DNA of 11,406 nt. Source: SZUA-320 sp041612035 (GTDB lineage Bacteria > Gemmatimonadota > Gemmatimonadetes > Gemmatimonadales > GWC2-71-9). Location of the stretch: NCBI GenBank assembly GCA_041612035.1, contig JBFILX010000054.1, forward strand, positions 1 through 11,406, written 5' to 3'. Both the position numbers and the translations under genes were made by a program. The notes beneath the pieces were generated by a model. That model worked only from the letters and a program-made list of their open reading frames with translations, searched no databases and was not told the DNA's origin. Positions within the stretch are counted from its first letter, which is position 1. The number at the start of each line of letters is the position of its first letter. Shown in pieces: positions 1-8,252 of this stretch.

Positions 1-350
1 CGAGGGGCCGTGGCGGGCCACTGCAGCGTGATCCGGCCGGGACAGGCGGGATCGCGGGACACGGCGCCCACGGTGCCGGGCCGACCGGGCTCCAGCAACC
101 GTACCGCCAGCTGCACCGCGCCGGCCGGGAGCCGGTTGGCGCAGGCGCGGGCCGCGACCAGGCGCCCCACCGTGCCGTGGGCGATGCCGGCCGCCAGCAC
201 CAGCGGGACGAGTGATCGGACCCGGGGGGGAAACAGCAGCGCCGCGGCCGCGGCCGCCCCCGCCACCGGGAGCGCCGGGAAACGCGAGAGGCCGGTCACC
301 AGACCGGCCCCGAAGCCCAGCAGCAGGAGCAGCGCGGGGGGCGGGGTCAG
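1..350 (-). CDS. comEC: ComEC/Rec2-family DNA uptake channel, N-terminal part (runs off left edge)
   Basis: The minus-strand frame is open from just after the miaB stop to the window edge. It starts with a leucine-rich membrane helix (PPALLLLLGFGAGLV), then two more hydrophobic stretches, then a soluble segment with ACANRLPAGAVQLAVRL, which resembles the DUF4131/OB-like N-terminal region of ComEC proteins. ComEC forms the inner-membrane channel that imports single-stranded DNA during natural transformation; only about 116 codons are visible, so the competence and nuclease-like domains cannot be checked. The start is uncertain. No ATG, GTG or TTG lies between the miaB stop and the first helix, so I chose CTG at 350; the first ordinary start is GTG at 299, which would remove helix one. 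It is the last visible gene of the alr operon, about 25 bp after miaB. A different polytopic membrane protein is possible, but the N-terminal pattern favours ComEC. Confidence 0.62.
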   Translation of the reverse strand, partial: MTPPPALLLLLGFGAGLVTGLSRFPALPVAGAAAAAALLFPPRVRSLVPLVLAAGIAHGTVGRLVAARACANRLPAGAVQLAVRLLEPGRPGTVGAVSRDPACPGRITLQWPATAP

Positions 351-374
351 GTGCCCCGTCCCGTGTCCGCCCCC

Positions 375-1688
<1,314 letters not shown>

Positions 1689-1701
1689 GGGGATCCCTTC
1701 C

Positions 1702-2847
1702 TCAGGGCCGGACCGCGACGCCCAGGCGCAGCGCCACGCCACGTTCCTCGAAGGCCACCGTCTCCGAGCGCCAGACCCGCTCGAGCGAGAGATCCAGCGA
1801 GGCCCGCCCGCCGCCGAGCAGGAGCCCGGTGCCGAGGGCGGCCGTGAACTCGGTGCCGGTCTCCAGCCCCTCGGCCACCGGGAAGGGCATCTGGTTCCAG
1901 CGCACCCCGAGCCGGAGCGGCAGCTGGTCCGGGCGCTGGGCGTTGCGGCCCCACTCGAGGCCGGCGGCCACCAGGGTGGTGTGTACCGCGCCGGCCCCGC
2001 CCCGGTCCCGCAGGGCCTGGTCGAGCCGGCCCCAGCGGCGGCTCATGGCCTGGCTCGAGAGGCTCAGGCGGCGGGACGGGGTCCAGCGCAGGCCGGCGGC
2101 CAGGGTGACCGGCAGCGGGACGTCGCCGAGGCTCACCGTGTCCCGGTCGATGGACAGGTCGGTGTCGAACCGGACCATGCCCGCCAGGTGGAGGGCGCCG
2201 CCCGGGTTGGCGGTGAACCCCGCACTCACGCCCGCCCCGGCATACGACAGTTCGTTCTGGAGCGCTACCGCGTTGTACGACGAATCGGCGAAGGACCGGC
2301 GGGTGTCGACCCGGTTGGTCCCCGTGATCAGGTGCAGCCCGAGACCCACCGCCACCCGCCGGGAGGCCTGGAAGGCGAGGGCGGCGCGGACGTCGCTGAG
2401 GCCGCCCCGCGACCGCACCGTGTCGTAGGTGGTGACCGGCTCGTCCCGCAGCAGGACGGTGTCGGTGAGGGTGAGGGCGAAGGTCCGGTCGGTGTACACC
2501 GAGGCGCTCACCGTGCCGACCATCCGCTCGCCGATCGGGCCCGCGGTGAAGAAGAGCGGGAAGTTGGTGTCCTTGCCCGAGGCCGCGCCGAAGATGTTCT
2601 CGCTGGTCCGCCAGTGCTGCGCCAGGTTGAACGAGGCGGTCGGCCGGAAGATCGCCGCCGGGGCGGCCGGGTTGAGCGCGCTCTCGGCGTCGAACAGACC
2701 GCTGGCCCCCGCCGTCCCGCCCGCCCGGGTGGAGATCGGCAGCCCCGGGAGGCCCAGCCCCCGCACCCCGAACTGCGACCCCTGCGCGTCGAGGGCCGCG
2801 GGCCAGACCAGCCCGACGACCAGCAGGAGGACGATCGCGCGGTTCAT
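1702..2847 (-). CDS. Predicted outer-membrane beta-barrel protein (unknown role)
   Basis: The 381-residue product starts with a clear signal peptide (MNRAIVLLLVVGLVWPAALDAQ) that should be cut near residue 21-22. The mature part begins with a Gly-rich plug-like segment, RAGGTAGASGLFDAESALNP, followed by a long series of alternating hydrophobic/polar stretches typical of membrane beta strands. The 'small residues, then ...NPA' pattern recalls the FadL/OmpP1 and PorV-like barrels, but similarity is too loose to assign a substrate. The last residues (LRLGVAVRP) form a strand but lack the usual terminal aromatic. The ATG at 2847 overlaps the stop of the upstream lipoprotein gene as ATGA and has GGTGGAG five bases before it, so the two are probably translationally coupled and may act together at the outer membrane. 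The frame is open further upstream, but that part is a shadow of the lipoprotein gene. Confidence 0.8.
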   Translation of the reverse strand: MNRAIVLLLVVGLVWPAALDAQGSQFGVRGLGLPGLPISTRAGGTAGASGLFDAESALNPAAPAAIFRPTASFNLAQHWRTSENIFGAASGKDTNFPLFFTAGPIGERMVGTVSASVYTDRTFALTLTDTVLLRDEPVTTYDTVRSRGGLSDVRAALAFQASRRVAVGLGLHLITGTNRVDTRRSFADSSYNAVALQNELSYAGAGVSAGFTANPGGALHLAGMVRFDTDLSIDRDTVSLGDVPLPVTLAAGLRWTPSRRLSLSSQAMSRRWGRLDQALRDRGGAGAVHTTLVAAGLEWGRNAQRPDQLPLRLGVRWNQMPFPVAEGLETGTEFTAALGTGLLLGGGRASLDLSLERVWRSETVAFEERGVALRLGVAVRP

Positions 2848-4043
2848 GGACGCTCCACCGGGGCGGGACGCAGGTAGGTGATGCGCAACCGGGGGGTTCC
2901 CTGGCCGGACCGGCTCGAGAAGAACACCGGCTCGTGGAAGGAGCCCGCCTCGGGGGCGAGCGACAGGTAGAGCGTCTGCGGAATCCCCGTCGCGCTGGCC
3001 CACAGCTGCACCAGGCCGAACACCTCGATGCGCACCGTGTCCCGGGTTCCCACCGGCAGGGCGCGGCTCTGCAGGAAGGTGAAGATGGGGGTCGACTTCG
3101 CCCCGAGATCGGCGGTCACCCCGCGCACTTCGATCGCCGCCGGGTCGGTGGGCAGCCCGTGCAGCGGCGCGGCCGGCACCAGTTCCAGCGTGGCCCGCAC
3201 CAGCGAGGTGGAGTCGATGATGGCCTTGGGCACCGCGAACCGCAGCACGGTCCGGCCGGACGGGGCCCCGCCCAGGTAGAGCAGGTCCGGGTGGTGGACG
3301 GTGGGGGTGCGCGTCACCCAGCCGTTGGTCAGGGTGGCCGTGGTGATCGTCTGGCGCTGCTGGACGGTGTCGGTCACCGCCACCCTGGCGTAGGTGGTCA
3401 TCAGGGCGGCCCCGGTCGAGCTGATCAGCGACCCGATCCGCACCCCGCTGGGCGCGGCCGCCCGCATGCGGACCCCGATGGCGAGCCGCCCCGAGTCCGC
3501 CTCGGTCAGCTGGAGCCGGGCGACCGCCTCCCCCGTCAGGAGGGCGCGGACCGGCCCGCGCCGCAGCGTGTCCGGGACCACGATGCTGTCGATCAGGGTG
3601 GCCGGCGTCATGGCCGACTCCACGAAGGCGAACCCCGACAGGGTGTCCACCGTGTAGGGGATCCGGTGCAGGTACAGCACCAGGCCGGACAGGGCGGTGT
3701 CGCGGGCCACCAGGCCCAGGGCGATCACCACCGAGTCGGCGGTGTAGGGCATCCACTGTTCCTGCACGAAGACGCTGTCGGGCCGGGCGGCGAACTGGTA
3801 CCAGGCGCGGGCCTCGCCCGCGGCAATGGCGTTCGATACCAGGAGCGCGGACACCTCGCCCAGCCCGGCGAAGCCGAAGAACGTGGTGTCGCTCGAGGCG
3901 ACCACGGGCACCACGATCTCCTCCATCCGGGGCGTCCCGCCGAGGCAGAGGTCGGGGCACTGCCCGGGCACCGTGAGGTCCTCCGCGCACGCCGCGAGCG
4001 CCGCCGCCAGGAGCGCGGCGGCGATCCAGAGGCGACCGCTCAC
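2844..4043 (-). CDS. Secreted lipoprotein, uncharacterised, DNRLRE-like C-terminal half
   Basis: The 399-residue protein begins with a short lipoprotein signal: charged MSGR, a hydrophobic core, then lipobox LAAC with the lipidated cysteine at C19. Two more cysteines, C29 and C33, follow in GQCPDLC and could form a disulfide. The mature part has no membrane helices and is rich in short beta segments. A region around residues 270-330 (GGAPSGRTVLRFAVPKAIID, then VRATLELVPAAP) resembles the 'LRF-l..A.L.L' pattern of DNRLRE-type beta-sandwich domains; this is a memory-based impression. The start is GTG at 4043 because it sits directly before the signal sequence, overlaps the cdd stop as GTGA, and has GGAG nine bases upstream. 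It overlaps the barrel gene downstream by 4 bp (ATGA). The substrate is unknown; with the barrel it may form an envelope complex. Confidence 0.78.
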   Translation of the reverse strand: MSGRLWIAAALLAAALAACAEDLTVPGQCPDLCLGGTPRMEEIVVPVVASSDTTFFGFAGLGEVSALLVSNAIAAGEARAWYQFAARPDSVFVQEQWMPYTADSVVIALGLVARDTALSGLVLYLHRIPYTVDTLSGFAFVESAMTPATLIDSIVVPDTLRRGPVRALLTGEAVARLQLTEADSGRLAIGVRMRAAAPSGVRIGSLISSTGAALMTTYARVAVTDTVQQRQTITTATLTNGWVTRTPTVHHPDLLYLGGAPSGRTVLRFAVPKAIIDSTSLVRATLELVPAAPLHGLPTDPAAIEVRGVTADLGAKSTPIFTFLQSRALPVGTRDTVRIEVFGLVQLWASATGIPQTLYLSLAPEAGSFHEPVFFSSRSGQGTPRLRITYLRPAPVERP

Positions 4044-4426
4044 GGGAGCTGACTCCGGGAAAAGGCCGCCGGCAGGAGGTCCCGCACCGTCCACTCCAGG
4101 GTCTGCCCGGGGCCCACCGAGGTGACCACCGCGTCCGGCGCGAACTCGGCCAGCACCTGGCGGCACGCCCCGCAGGGCGAGGCGGGCGGGTCCGAACGGG
4201 TCACGACCACCACCCGCGTGAAGTCGCGCGCCCCCGCGGCGACCGCCGTGCCGAGGGCGACCCGCTCCGCGCACATGGCGAGGCCGTGGCTGGCGTTCTC
4301 CACGTTGCAGCCCGTGAACACCCGGCCGTCCGCGGCTTCGAGGGCCGCCCCGACCGGGTAATTCGAGTACGGGGCGTACGCCCGTCCCTGCGCTTCGCGC
4401 GCGGCCTCGACCAGCGAATCAGCCAC
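4040..4426 (-). CDS. cdd: Cytidine deaminase
   Basis: This 128-residue enzyme converts cytidine and deoxycytidine to uridine and deoxyuridine in pyrimidine salvage. The family signature is intact: substrate-binding GCNVENASHG (residues 39-48), catalytic proton-shuttle E54 in CAERVA, and zinc ligands C52, C85 and C88 in PCGACRQ. YAPYSNYPVGAAL near the N-terminus is the usual base-binding strand. The size matches the small tetrameric Cdd class that has three cysteine ligands. The start is GTG at 4426, preceded by a GAGG Shine-Dalgarno match; it overlaps the 3' end of deoB by 8 bp, and its own stop overlaps the lipoprotein start as GTGA. The pairing with deoB makes sense: deamination followed by phosphorolysis gives the pentose-1-phosphate that DeoB uses. 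No nucleoside phosphorylase or deoC is in the window. Confidence 0.96.
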   Translation of the reverse strand: MADSLVEAAREAQGRAYAPYSNYPVGAALEAADGRVFTGCNVENASHGLAMCAERVALGTAVAAGARDFTRVVVVTRSDPPASPCGACRQVLAEFAPDAVVTSVGPGQTLEWTVRDLLPAAFSRSQLP

Positions 4427-5588
4427 TCCATACCTCGGACAAGAAGGACGTGCCCGCCGCCAGCGGGCCCAGCTCGAGAAACTCGGCCACCGTGGCCCCG
4501 ATGTCGGCGAAGGTGGACCGCTCCCCCAGCGCGACCGGACGGACCCGCGGCCCGAACACGAGGACCGGGACCGCTTCCCGCGAATGGTCGCTGGACGGGG
4601 TGGTGGGGTCGTTCCCGTGATCGGCGGTAAAGATAATCAGGTCTTCAGGTTGGGCCGCAGCGAGGAGCCGGGGGATCGCCCGGTCGAGTTCGGCCAGCCC
4701 CGCCAGGAACCCCGGCACGTCGTTGCGGTGGCCCCAGGTCTGGTCGAACTCCACCACGTTGGCGAACAGCAGGCCATGGTGGAGGCTCCGCAACCCGGCC
4801 AGGATGGCGTCATACGCCTCGGCGTTGGTGGCGGTGTGCTCGCTGGTGATGCCGCGTCCCGCGAACAGGTCGTCCACCTTCCCCACCCCGACCCTCGGCA
4901 CGCCGCGGGCCTCGGCCAGGTCCAGCAGGGTCGTTCCGGTCGGTGGCAGGCTGAAGTCCTTGCGGCGGGGGGTCCGGGTGTACCGGCCCGGTGATCCTTC
5001 GAACGGCCGGGCGATCACCCGGGAGACGCCGTGGGGCGGGACCAGCAGTTCGCGCGCGGTGGCGCAGGCCCGGTACAGCTCGTCGAGCGGGACGGTCGCC
5101 TCGTGGGCGGCCACCTGGAAGACCGAGTCGGCGGAGGTGTACACGATCCAGGCGCCGGTGCGCTGGTGCTCGGCGCCGTAGCTGGCGATCACCTCGGTGC
5201 CCGAGGCCGGGTGGTTGGCCAGGACCGCGCGCCCGGTCCGCCGGCTGAACTCCGCGACGATTCCGTCGGGGAAGCCCTCGGGATAGACCGGGAACGGCCG
5301 CTCGAGCAGCACCCCGCACAACTCCCAGTGACCCGTAGTGCTGTCCTTCCCCGGGCTCGCGGGGTGGGCCACGCCGAACGCGGCCGCAGGCACCTCGACC
5401 GGGGCGATGCCGGGCAACGGCCGGCAGCGGCCCAGCCCCAGCCGCTCGAGCGACGGAAGGGCCTGACCCCCGCTCAGGGCCAGCACGCTGCCCAGGGTGT
5501 CGCTTCCCGCATCGCCGTAGCGGGCCTGGTCGGGGGTGGCCCCGATGCCCAGCCCGTCCAGGACGATCAGCGCGGCGCGGCGCGGCAT
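4419..5588 (-). CDS. deoB: Phosphopentomutase
   Basis: This 389-residue enzyme interconverts ribose-1-phosphate and ribose-5-phosphate (and the deoxy forms), joining nucleoside breakdown to the pentose-phosphate pathway. It belongs to the alkaline-phosphatase superfamily. The first metal-binding aspartate is D11 in LIVLDGLGIG. The phosphorylated nucleophile is the second threonine, T85, of GKDSTTGHWE, the position used in characterised bacterial enzymes. The C-terminal metal site is FTADHGNDPTTPSSDHSRE. The cap domain, between about residues 100 and 220, is present and length is normal for the family. The ATG at 5588 gives the standard MPRRAALIVLDGLG beginning; its Shine-Dalgarno is weak (only GGGA-like), so it may rely on ribosomes arriving from the DUF1844 gene 25 bp upstream. 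It overlaps cdd by 8 bp. Confidence 0.97.
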   Translation of the reverse strand: MPRRAALIVLDGLGIGATPDQARYGDAGSDTLGSVLALSGGQALPSLERLGLGRCRPLPGIAPVEVPAAAFGVAHPASPGKDSTTGHWELCGVLLERPFPVYPEGFPDGIVAEFSRRTGRAVLANHPASGTEVIASYGAEHQRTGAWIVYTSADSVFQVAAHEATVPLDELYRACATARELLVPPHGVSRVIARPFEGSPGRYTRTPRRKDFSLPPTGTTLLDLAEARGVPRVGVGKVDDLFAGRGITSEHTATNAEAYDAILAGLRSLHHGLLFANVVEFDQTWGHRNDVPGFLAGLAELDRAIPRLLAAAQPEDLIIFTADHGNDPTTPSSDHSREAVPVLVFGPRVRPVALGERSTFADIGATVAEFLELGPLAAGTSFLSEVWSG

Positions 5589-5613
5589 GGTGTGCGGGAA
5601 TCCCGGGAACGGT

Positions 5614-5868
5614 TCAGGCGCCGGCCTGGCCCGGCTGGACGAAGCGGAATCGCAGGCCCGTCAGCGCGTCCGCGAGCAGGCGGGCCTCCTCGGGCTCCAG
5701 CCGGCCCTCGGTCTTCTCCTGCAGCATGGCCAGGGTGTCGATCATCGTGCGGGCGAGGTCCCGCGGCGAGACGCCCTCGGTGGGCACCCCGGGCGGAAGG
5801 GCCCCCTCGAGCGCGCTGCTGGCCTGCGCGGTGAGGCCCATCACCAGCGAGACGAAATGGGGATTCAT
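5614..5868 (-). CDS. DUF1844 family protein
   Basis: The product is an 84-residue soluble protein of unknown function. It matches the DUF1844 pattern: an N-terminal FVSLVMGLTAQASSALE segment, then TMIDTLAMLQEKTEGRLEPE (residues 41-60) and the closing LLADALTGLRFRFVQ. Members of this family are short, mostly helical, and are found in several phyla, including acidobacterial and deltaproteobacterial groups. The ATG at 5866-5868 overlaps the alr stop as ATGA, so translation is probably coupled to alanine racemase. The gene ends 25 bp before deoB. There are no cysteines, signal peptide or membrane helix, so it should be cytoplasmic. The position between a cell-wall enzyme and a salvage enzyme does not reveal its role. 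Confidence 0.88.
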   Translation of the reverse strand: MNPHFVSLVMGLTAQASSALEGALPPGVPTEGVSPRDLARTMIDTLAMLQEKTEGRLEPEEARLLADALTGLRFRFVQPGQAGA

Positions 5869-6947
5869 GGGTCGCTCCGGTAACGACGTACCACGCGGGG
5901 GCCCAGCGAGGTCAGGAGGTCGTACCCGATGGTCCCGGCGGCCTCCGCCTGCTCGTCGAAACTCACCCGCCCTCCATAGATGGTGGCGACGTCGCCGGTG
6001 GCCACCGCCGCATCGCCCACGTCCACCATGGTCATGTCCATGGTCACCCGGCCGACCACCGGATGCAGGGCCCCGTTGAGCTCGATCCGGCCGACGTTGC
6101 CGAGCGTGAACGGCACGCCGTCGGCATAGCCCGCCGCCACCGTGGCGATCGTGGTCGGCCGCGCGGCGCGCCAGGTGGCGTGGTAGCTCACGGAGTCCTC
6201 CCGGGCGATCCGGTGCACGGCCACGACCCGGGCATGCAGGGAGACGACCGGCAGCGGCTGATGCCCACCGATCCGGCCTCCGTAGAGGTAGATGCCGGGC
6301 CGGGCCAGGTCGCCGCCCAGTCCGAGGTCCTGCACCCCCGCCCCGCTGTTGGCCGCGTGCACCCAGCGGGGCCGCCGGCCCAGGGCGACGAGCGCTTCCT
6401 GCAGCCGGGCCCACTGCAGGCGGGTCGCGACGGGATCGGTCTCCGCCGAGTGGAAGTGGGTGAACGCCCCTTCCCAGCCCCGGGCCCCGGCGAGGATCCG
6501 CCCCAGCCGTTCCAGCCGGTGGGGGTCGTTCCACGGCACCCCGGACCGGGTCATCCCGGTATCGAGTTCCAGGTGGAAGGGAAGGTCACCCAGCGCGAGC
6601 CAGGCCTCCAGGGCCTCGAGGTCGCCGATGGACGGGCGCAGGTCGGAGGCGGCGAGCCGGGGGGCGAGCGCCGGCAGCATCGGGGTCAGCACCAGCACCG
6701 GCCGGCTGATGCCGAGTCGCCGCAGCTCTTCGCCCTCTTCGGGGGTGCCGACCGCGTAGCCCCAGGGTGCCGCGGGCTCCAGCGCCCGGACGACCGGCGC
6801 CACACCGAGACCGTAGGCATCGGCCTTCACCACGGGGAGGATCGGAGTGCGAACGAGGGCCTCGAAGGCCCTCGCGTTGGCGGCGAGCGCGCCCAGGTCC
6901 ACATTGACCCAGGCGCGGGCGGTGTCCCAGGTGATTGACGCGGTCAC
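5865..6947 (-). CDS. alr: Alanine racemase
   Basis: This 360-residue PLP enzyme interconverts L- and D-alanine and supplies D-Ala for peptidoglycan. The PLP lysine is K41 in PVVKADAYGLG; the second catalytic base is the tyrosine Y255 in DSVSYHATW. Other family signatures are LDTGMTRSG (about residues 129-137), HAANSGA, GYADGVPF and VGRVTMDMTMVDVGD. The barrel-plus-beta-domain layout and length are normal. The frame is open to an ATG at 6986, but that would overlap the divergent mazG start, so I chose GTG at 6947, giving MTASITWDTARAWVNVDL, which puts the conserved 'W-V-NVDL' strand at the usual distance. A promoter match lies immediately upstream, leaving almost no leader. It is the first gene of the eight-gene minus-strand operon. 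One oddity: VSYH in place of the common VSYG next to the catalytic tyrosine. Confidence 0.95.
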   Translation of the reverse strand: MTASITWDTARAWVNVDLGALAANARAFEALVRTPILPVVKADAYGLGVAPVVRALEPAAPWGYAVGTPEEGEELRRLGISRPVLVLTPMLPALAPRLAASDLRPSIGDLEALEAWLALGDLPFHLELDTGMTRSGVPWNDPHRLERLGRILAGARGWEGAFTHFHSAETDPVATRLQWARLQEALVALGRRPRWVHAANSGAGVQDLGLGGDLARPGIYLYGGRIGGHQPLPVVSLHARVVAVHRIAREDSVSYHATWRAARPTTIATVAAGYADGVPFTLGNVGRIELNGALHPVVGRVTMDMTMVDVGDAAVATGDVATIYGGRVSFDEQAEAAGTIGYDLLTSLGPRVVRRYRSDP

Positions 6948-6962
6948 GGCGCGGACTAGAAT
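6935..6962 (+). promoter_or_regulatory. Predicted sigma70-type promoter for mazG
   Basis: TTGACG at 6935-6940 and TAGAAT at 6957-6962 are separated by 16 bp, a good match to a housekeeping promoter in otherwise very GC-rich sequence. Transcription would start near 6969, about 12 bases before the mazG ATG at 6981, just leaving room for the strong GAGGAGG ribosome site at 6970-6976. The -10 lies on top of the -10 of the divergent alr promoter. Prediction by eye only. Confidence 0.6.
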
Positions 6963-6986
6963 ACCGGCCGAGGAGGCTAAATGCAA
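6958..6986 (-). promoter_or_regulatory. Predicted sigma70-type promoter for the alr operon
   Basis: On the minus strand, TTGCAT at 6986-6981 and TATTCT at 6963-6958 are 17 bp apart. The predicted transcription start, near 6951, is only about four bases before the alr GTG at 6947, so the message would be nearly leaderless. The -35 covers the mazG start codon and the -10 shares five base pairs with the mazG -10, so both promoters cannot be occupied at once. Prediction by eye only. Confidence 0.5.
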
Positions 6987-7748
6987 GAGAAATCAGCGCT
7001 TGGACGCGCGATGGCGATGGTGGCGGACCTGCGGGCGCGCTGCCCCTGGGACCGGGTCCAGACCCGCGAAACGCTCCGCCCGTATCTGGTCGAGGAGGTG
7101 ATGGAACTGGACCAGGCGCTGGGCCAGGGCGACCCCGCGGCGATCCGCGAGGAGACCAGCGACCTGATGCTCCACCTGGCCTGGCAGCTGGTCCTGGCCG
7201 AGGAACGCGGCGAGTTCACCGCCGCCGACGTGGCGGAGGGCCTGGAACGGAAGATGAAGCGCCGCCACCCGCACCTCTTCGACCTGGGCCCGCGGGAGCC
7301 GTGGGAGCAACTCAAGGGACGCGAATCCGGGCGCAGCCTCCTCGACGGACTTCCCCCGACCCTGCCCGACCTGCTCATGGCCTTCCGGCTGCAGGAGCGG
7401 GCCGCCTCGGTGGGGTTCGACTGGCCGGATCCGGCGGGCCCGCTCGCCAAGGTGCGGGAGGAGCTCGACGAGCTCGAGCGCGAAGTGACCGCCGGGGACC
7501 GGGCGGACCCCGAGCGGATCGCCGACGAGGTCGGTGACCTCCTCTTCTCGGCGGTGAACCTGGCGCGCAAGCTCGGGATTCCGCCGGGCGGGGCCCTGGA
7601 CCGCGCCAACCGCAAGTTCCGTTCGCGGTTCACCCGGCTGGAGGGACTGGCGCGCAACCGCGGCATCGACCTGCACCTGGCGGGGCTCGAGGCGCTCGAC
7701 GCGCTGTGGAACGAGGTCAAGGCAGCGGACGCCGCCCCGCGCCCCTGA
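6981..7748 (+). CDS. mazG: Nucleoside triphosphate pyrophosphohydrolase MazG
   Basis: This 255-residue enzyme hydrolyses nucleoside triphosphates to monophosphate and pyrophosphate, a house-cleaning role that also influences ppGpp levels in some bacteria. It has the two tandem MazG domains of the full-length type. The first carries CPWD (residues 21-24), EEVME (E38, E39, E42) and EETSDLM (E58, D61), followed by RRHPHLF. The second carries REELDELE (E160, E161, E164) and DEVGDLLFSAVNLAR (E183, D186), the metal-binding set of the catalytic domain, and ends with the usual RANRKFRSRF and LWNEVK. The ATG at 6981 has a near-perfect GAGGAGG site. It is transcribed divergently from alr and is probably the first gene of a plus-strand unit with the three small genes that follow; no terminator is visible in the 72 bp after it. 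Confidence 0.96.
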   Translation: MQEKSALGRAMAMVADLRARCPWDRVQTRETLRPYLVEEVMELDQALGQGDPAAIREETSDLMLHLAWQLVLAEERGEFTAADVAEGLERKMKRRHPHLFDLGPREPWEQLKGRESGRSLLDGLPPTLPDLLMAFRLQERAASVGFDWPDPAGPLAKVREELDELEREVTAGDRADPERIADEVGDLLFSAVNLARKLGIPPGGALDRANRKFRSRFTRLEGLARNRGIDLHLAGLEALDALWNEVKAADAAPRP

Positions 7749-7820
7749 CCCCCTGCTGGACGTCCCCCGCTCCGCACCGCATCATTGCAGGCCGGAGTCC
7801 TTCACCAACAGGGGGTGCCG

Positions 7821-8252
7821 ATGTCCGGAATCAACGTGTCCCGCTGGCTCCTGGGCGGGCTGGTCGCGTCCGCGCTCATCTGGGTGTTCGAGGGGGCCGC
7901 GAGCGTGCTCTACATGGCCGACATGGAGGCGGCGCTGGCGGCCCACGGCCTGGGCATGCCGATGACCGCCGGCACCTGGATCCTCAGCGTGGTCGTGAGC
8001 CTCATCGTGGGGCTGACCCTGGTCTTCTTCTACGCCGCCACCCGGCCGCGGCTCGGCCCCGGTCCCCGCACCGCGGTGACGGTGGCCGTGGTGCTCTGGG
8101 CCGCCGGCTATCTGCTCTCCCTGATCGGGCTCGGGATGTTCGGCCTCTTCCCCCGGCGCCTGCTCGTGCTCTGGGGAGCGGTCGGGCTGGTCGAGATGAT
8201 CGTGGCCGGGCTGGTGGGTGCCTGGCTCTACCGGGAGGAGGTGGGCACGTGA
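7821..8252 (+). CDS. Four-helix integral membrane protein, unknown function
   Basis: The 143-residue product has four hydrophobic helices at about residues 9-31, 53-73, 84-108 and 114-136. Short charged links follow the second helix (ATRPRLGPGPRTA) and the third (PRR). The overall plan, with an N-terminal 'ISRW-LLGGLVAS' type helix and a YAATRPRLGPGP loop, recalls a widespread but uncharacterised family of small four-helix membrane proteins. No enzyme motif is visible. I chose ATG at 7821, preceded by AGGGGGT, over an upstream TTG at 7785 that would add a non-hydrophobic tail. The stop overlaps the next gene's start as GTGA, so the pair is likely co-translated. Presumably located in the cytoplasmic membrane. 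Confidence 0.82.
   Translation: MSGINVSRWLLGGLVASALIWVFEGAASVLYMADMEAALAAHGLGMPMTAGTWILSVVVSLIVGLTLVFFYAATRPRLGPGPRTAVTVAVVLWAAGYLLSLIGLGMFGLFPRRLLVLWGAVGLVEMIVAGLVGAWLYREEVGT

Noticed and set aside
2934..4052. 372-codon plus-strand frame opposite the lipoprotein gene
   Set aside because: Low-complexity Gly/Arg/His/Gln product without motifs; the minus-strand frame has a lipobox, coupled start and stop, and sensible protein composition.
5031..5834. Plus-strand frame opposite deoB and the DUF1844 gene
   Set aside because: It spans two real genes on the other strand, and its composition is typical of an antisense shadow.
6948..6986. Longer alr start at ATG 6986
   Set aside because: It would overlap the mazG start region and add 13 residues not typical of alanine racemases; GTG at 6947 fits better.
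6993..7676. Minus-strand frame opposite mazG
   Set aside because: mazG has complete catalytic motifs and a strong ribosome site; the opposite frame has no recognisable features.
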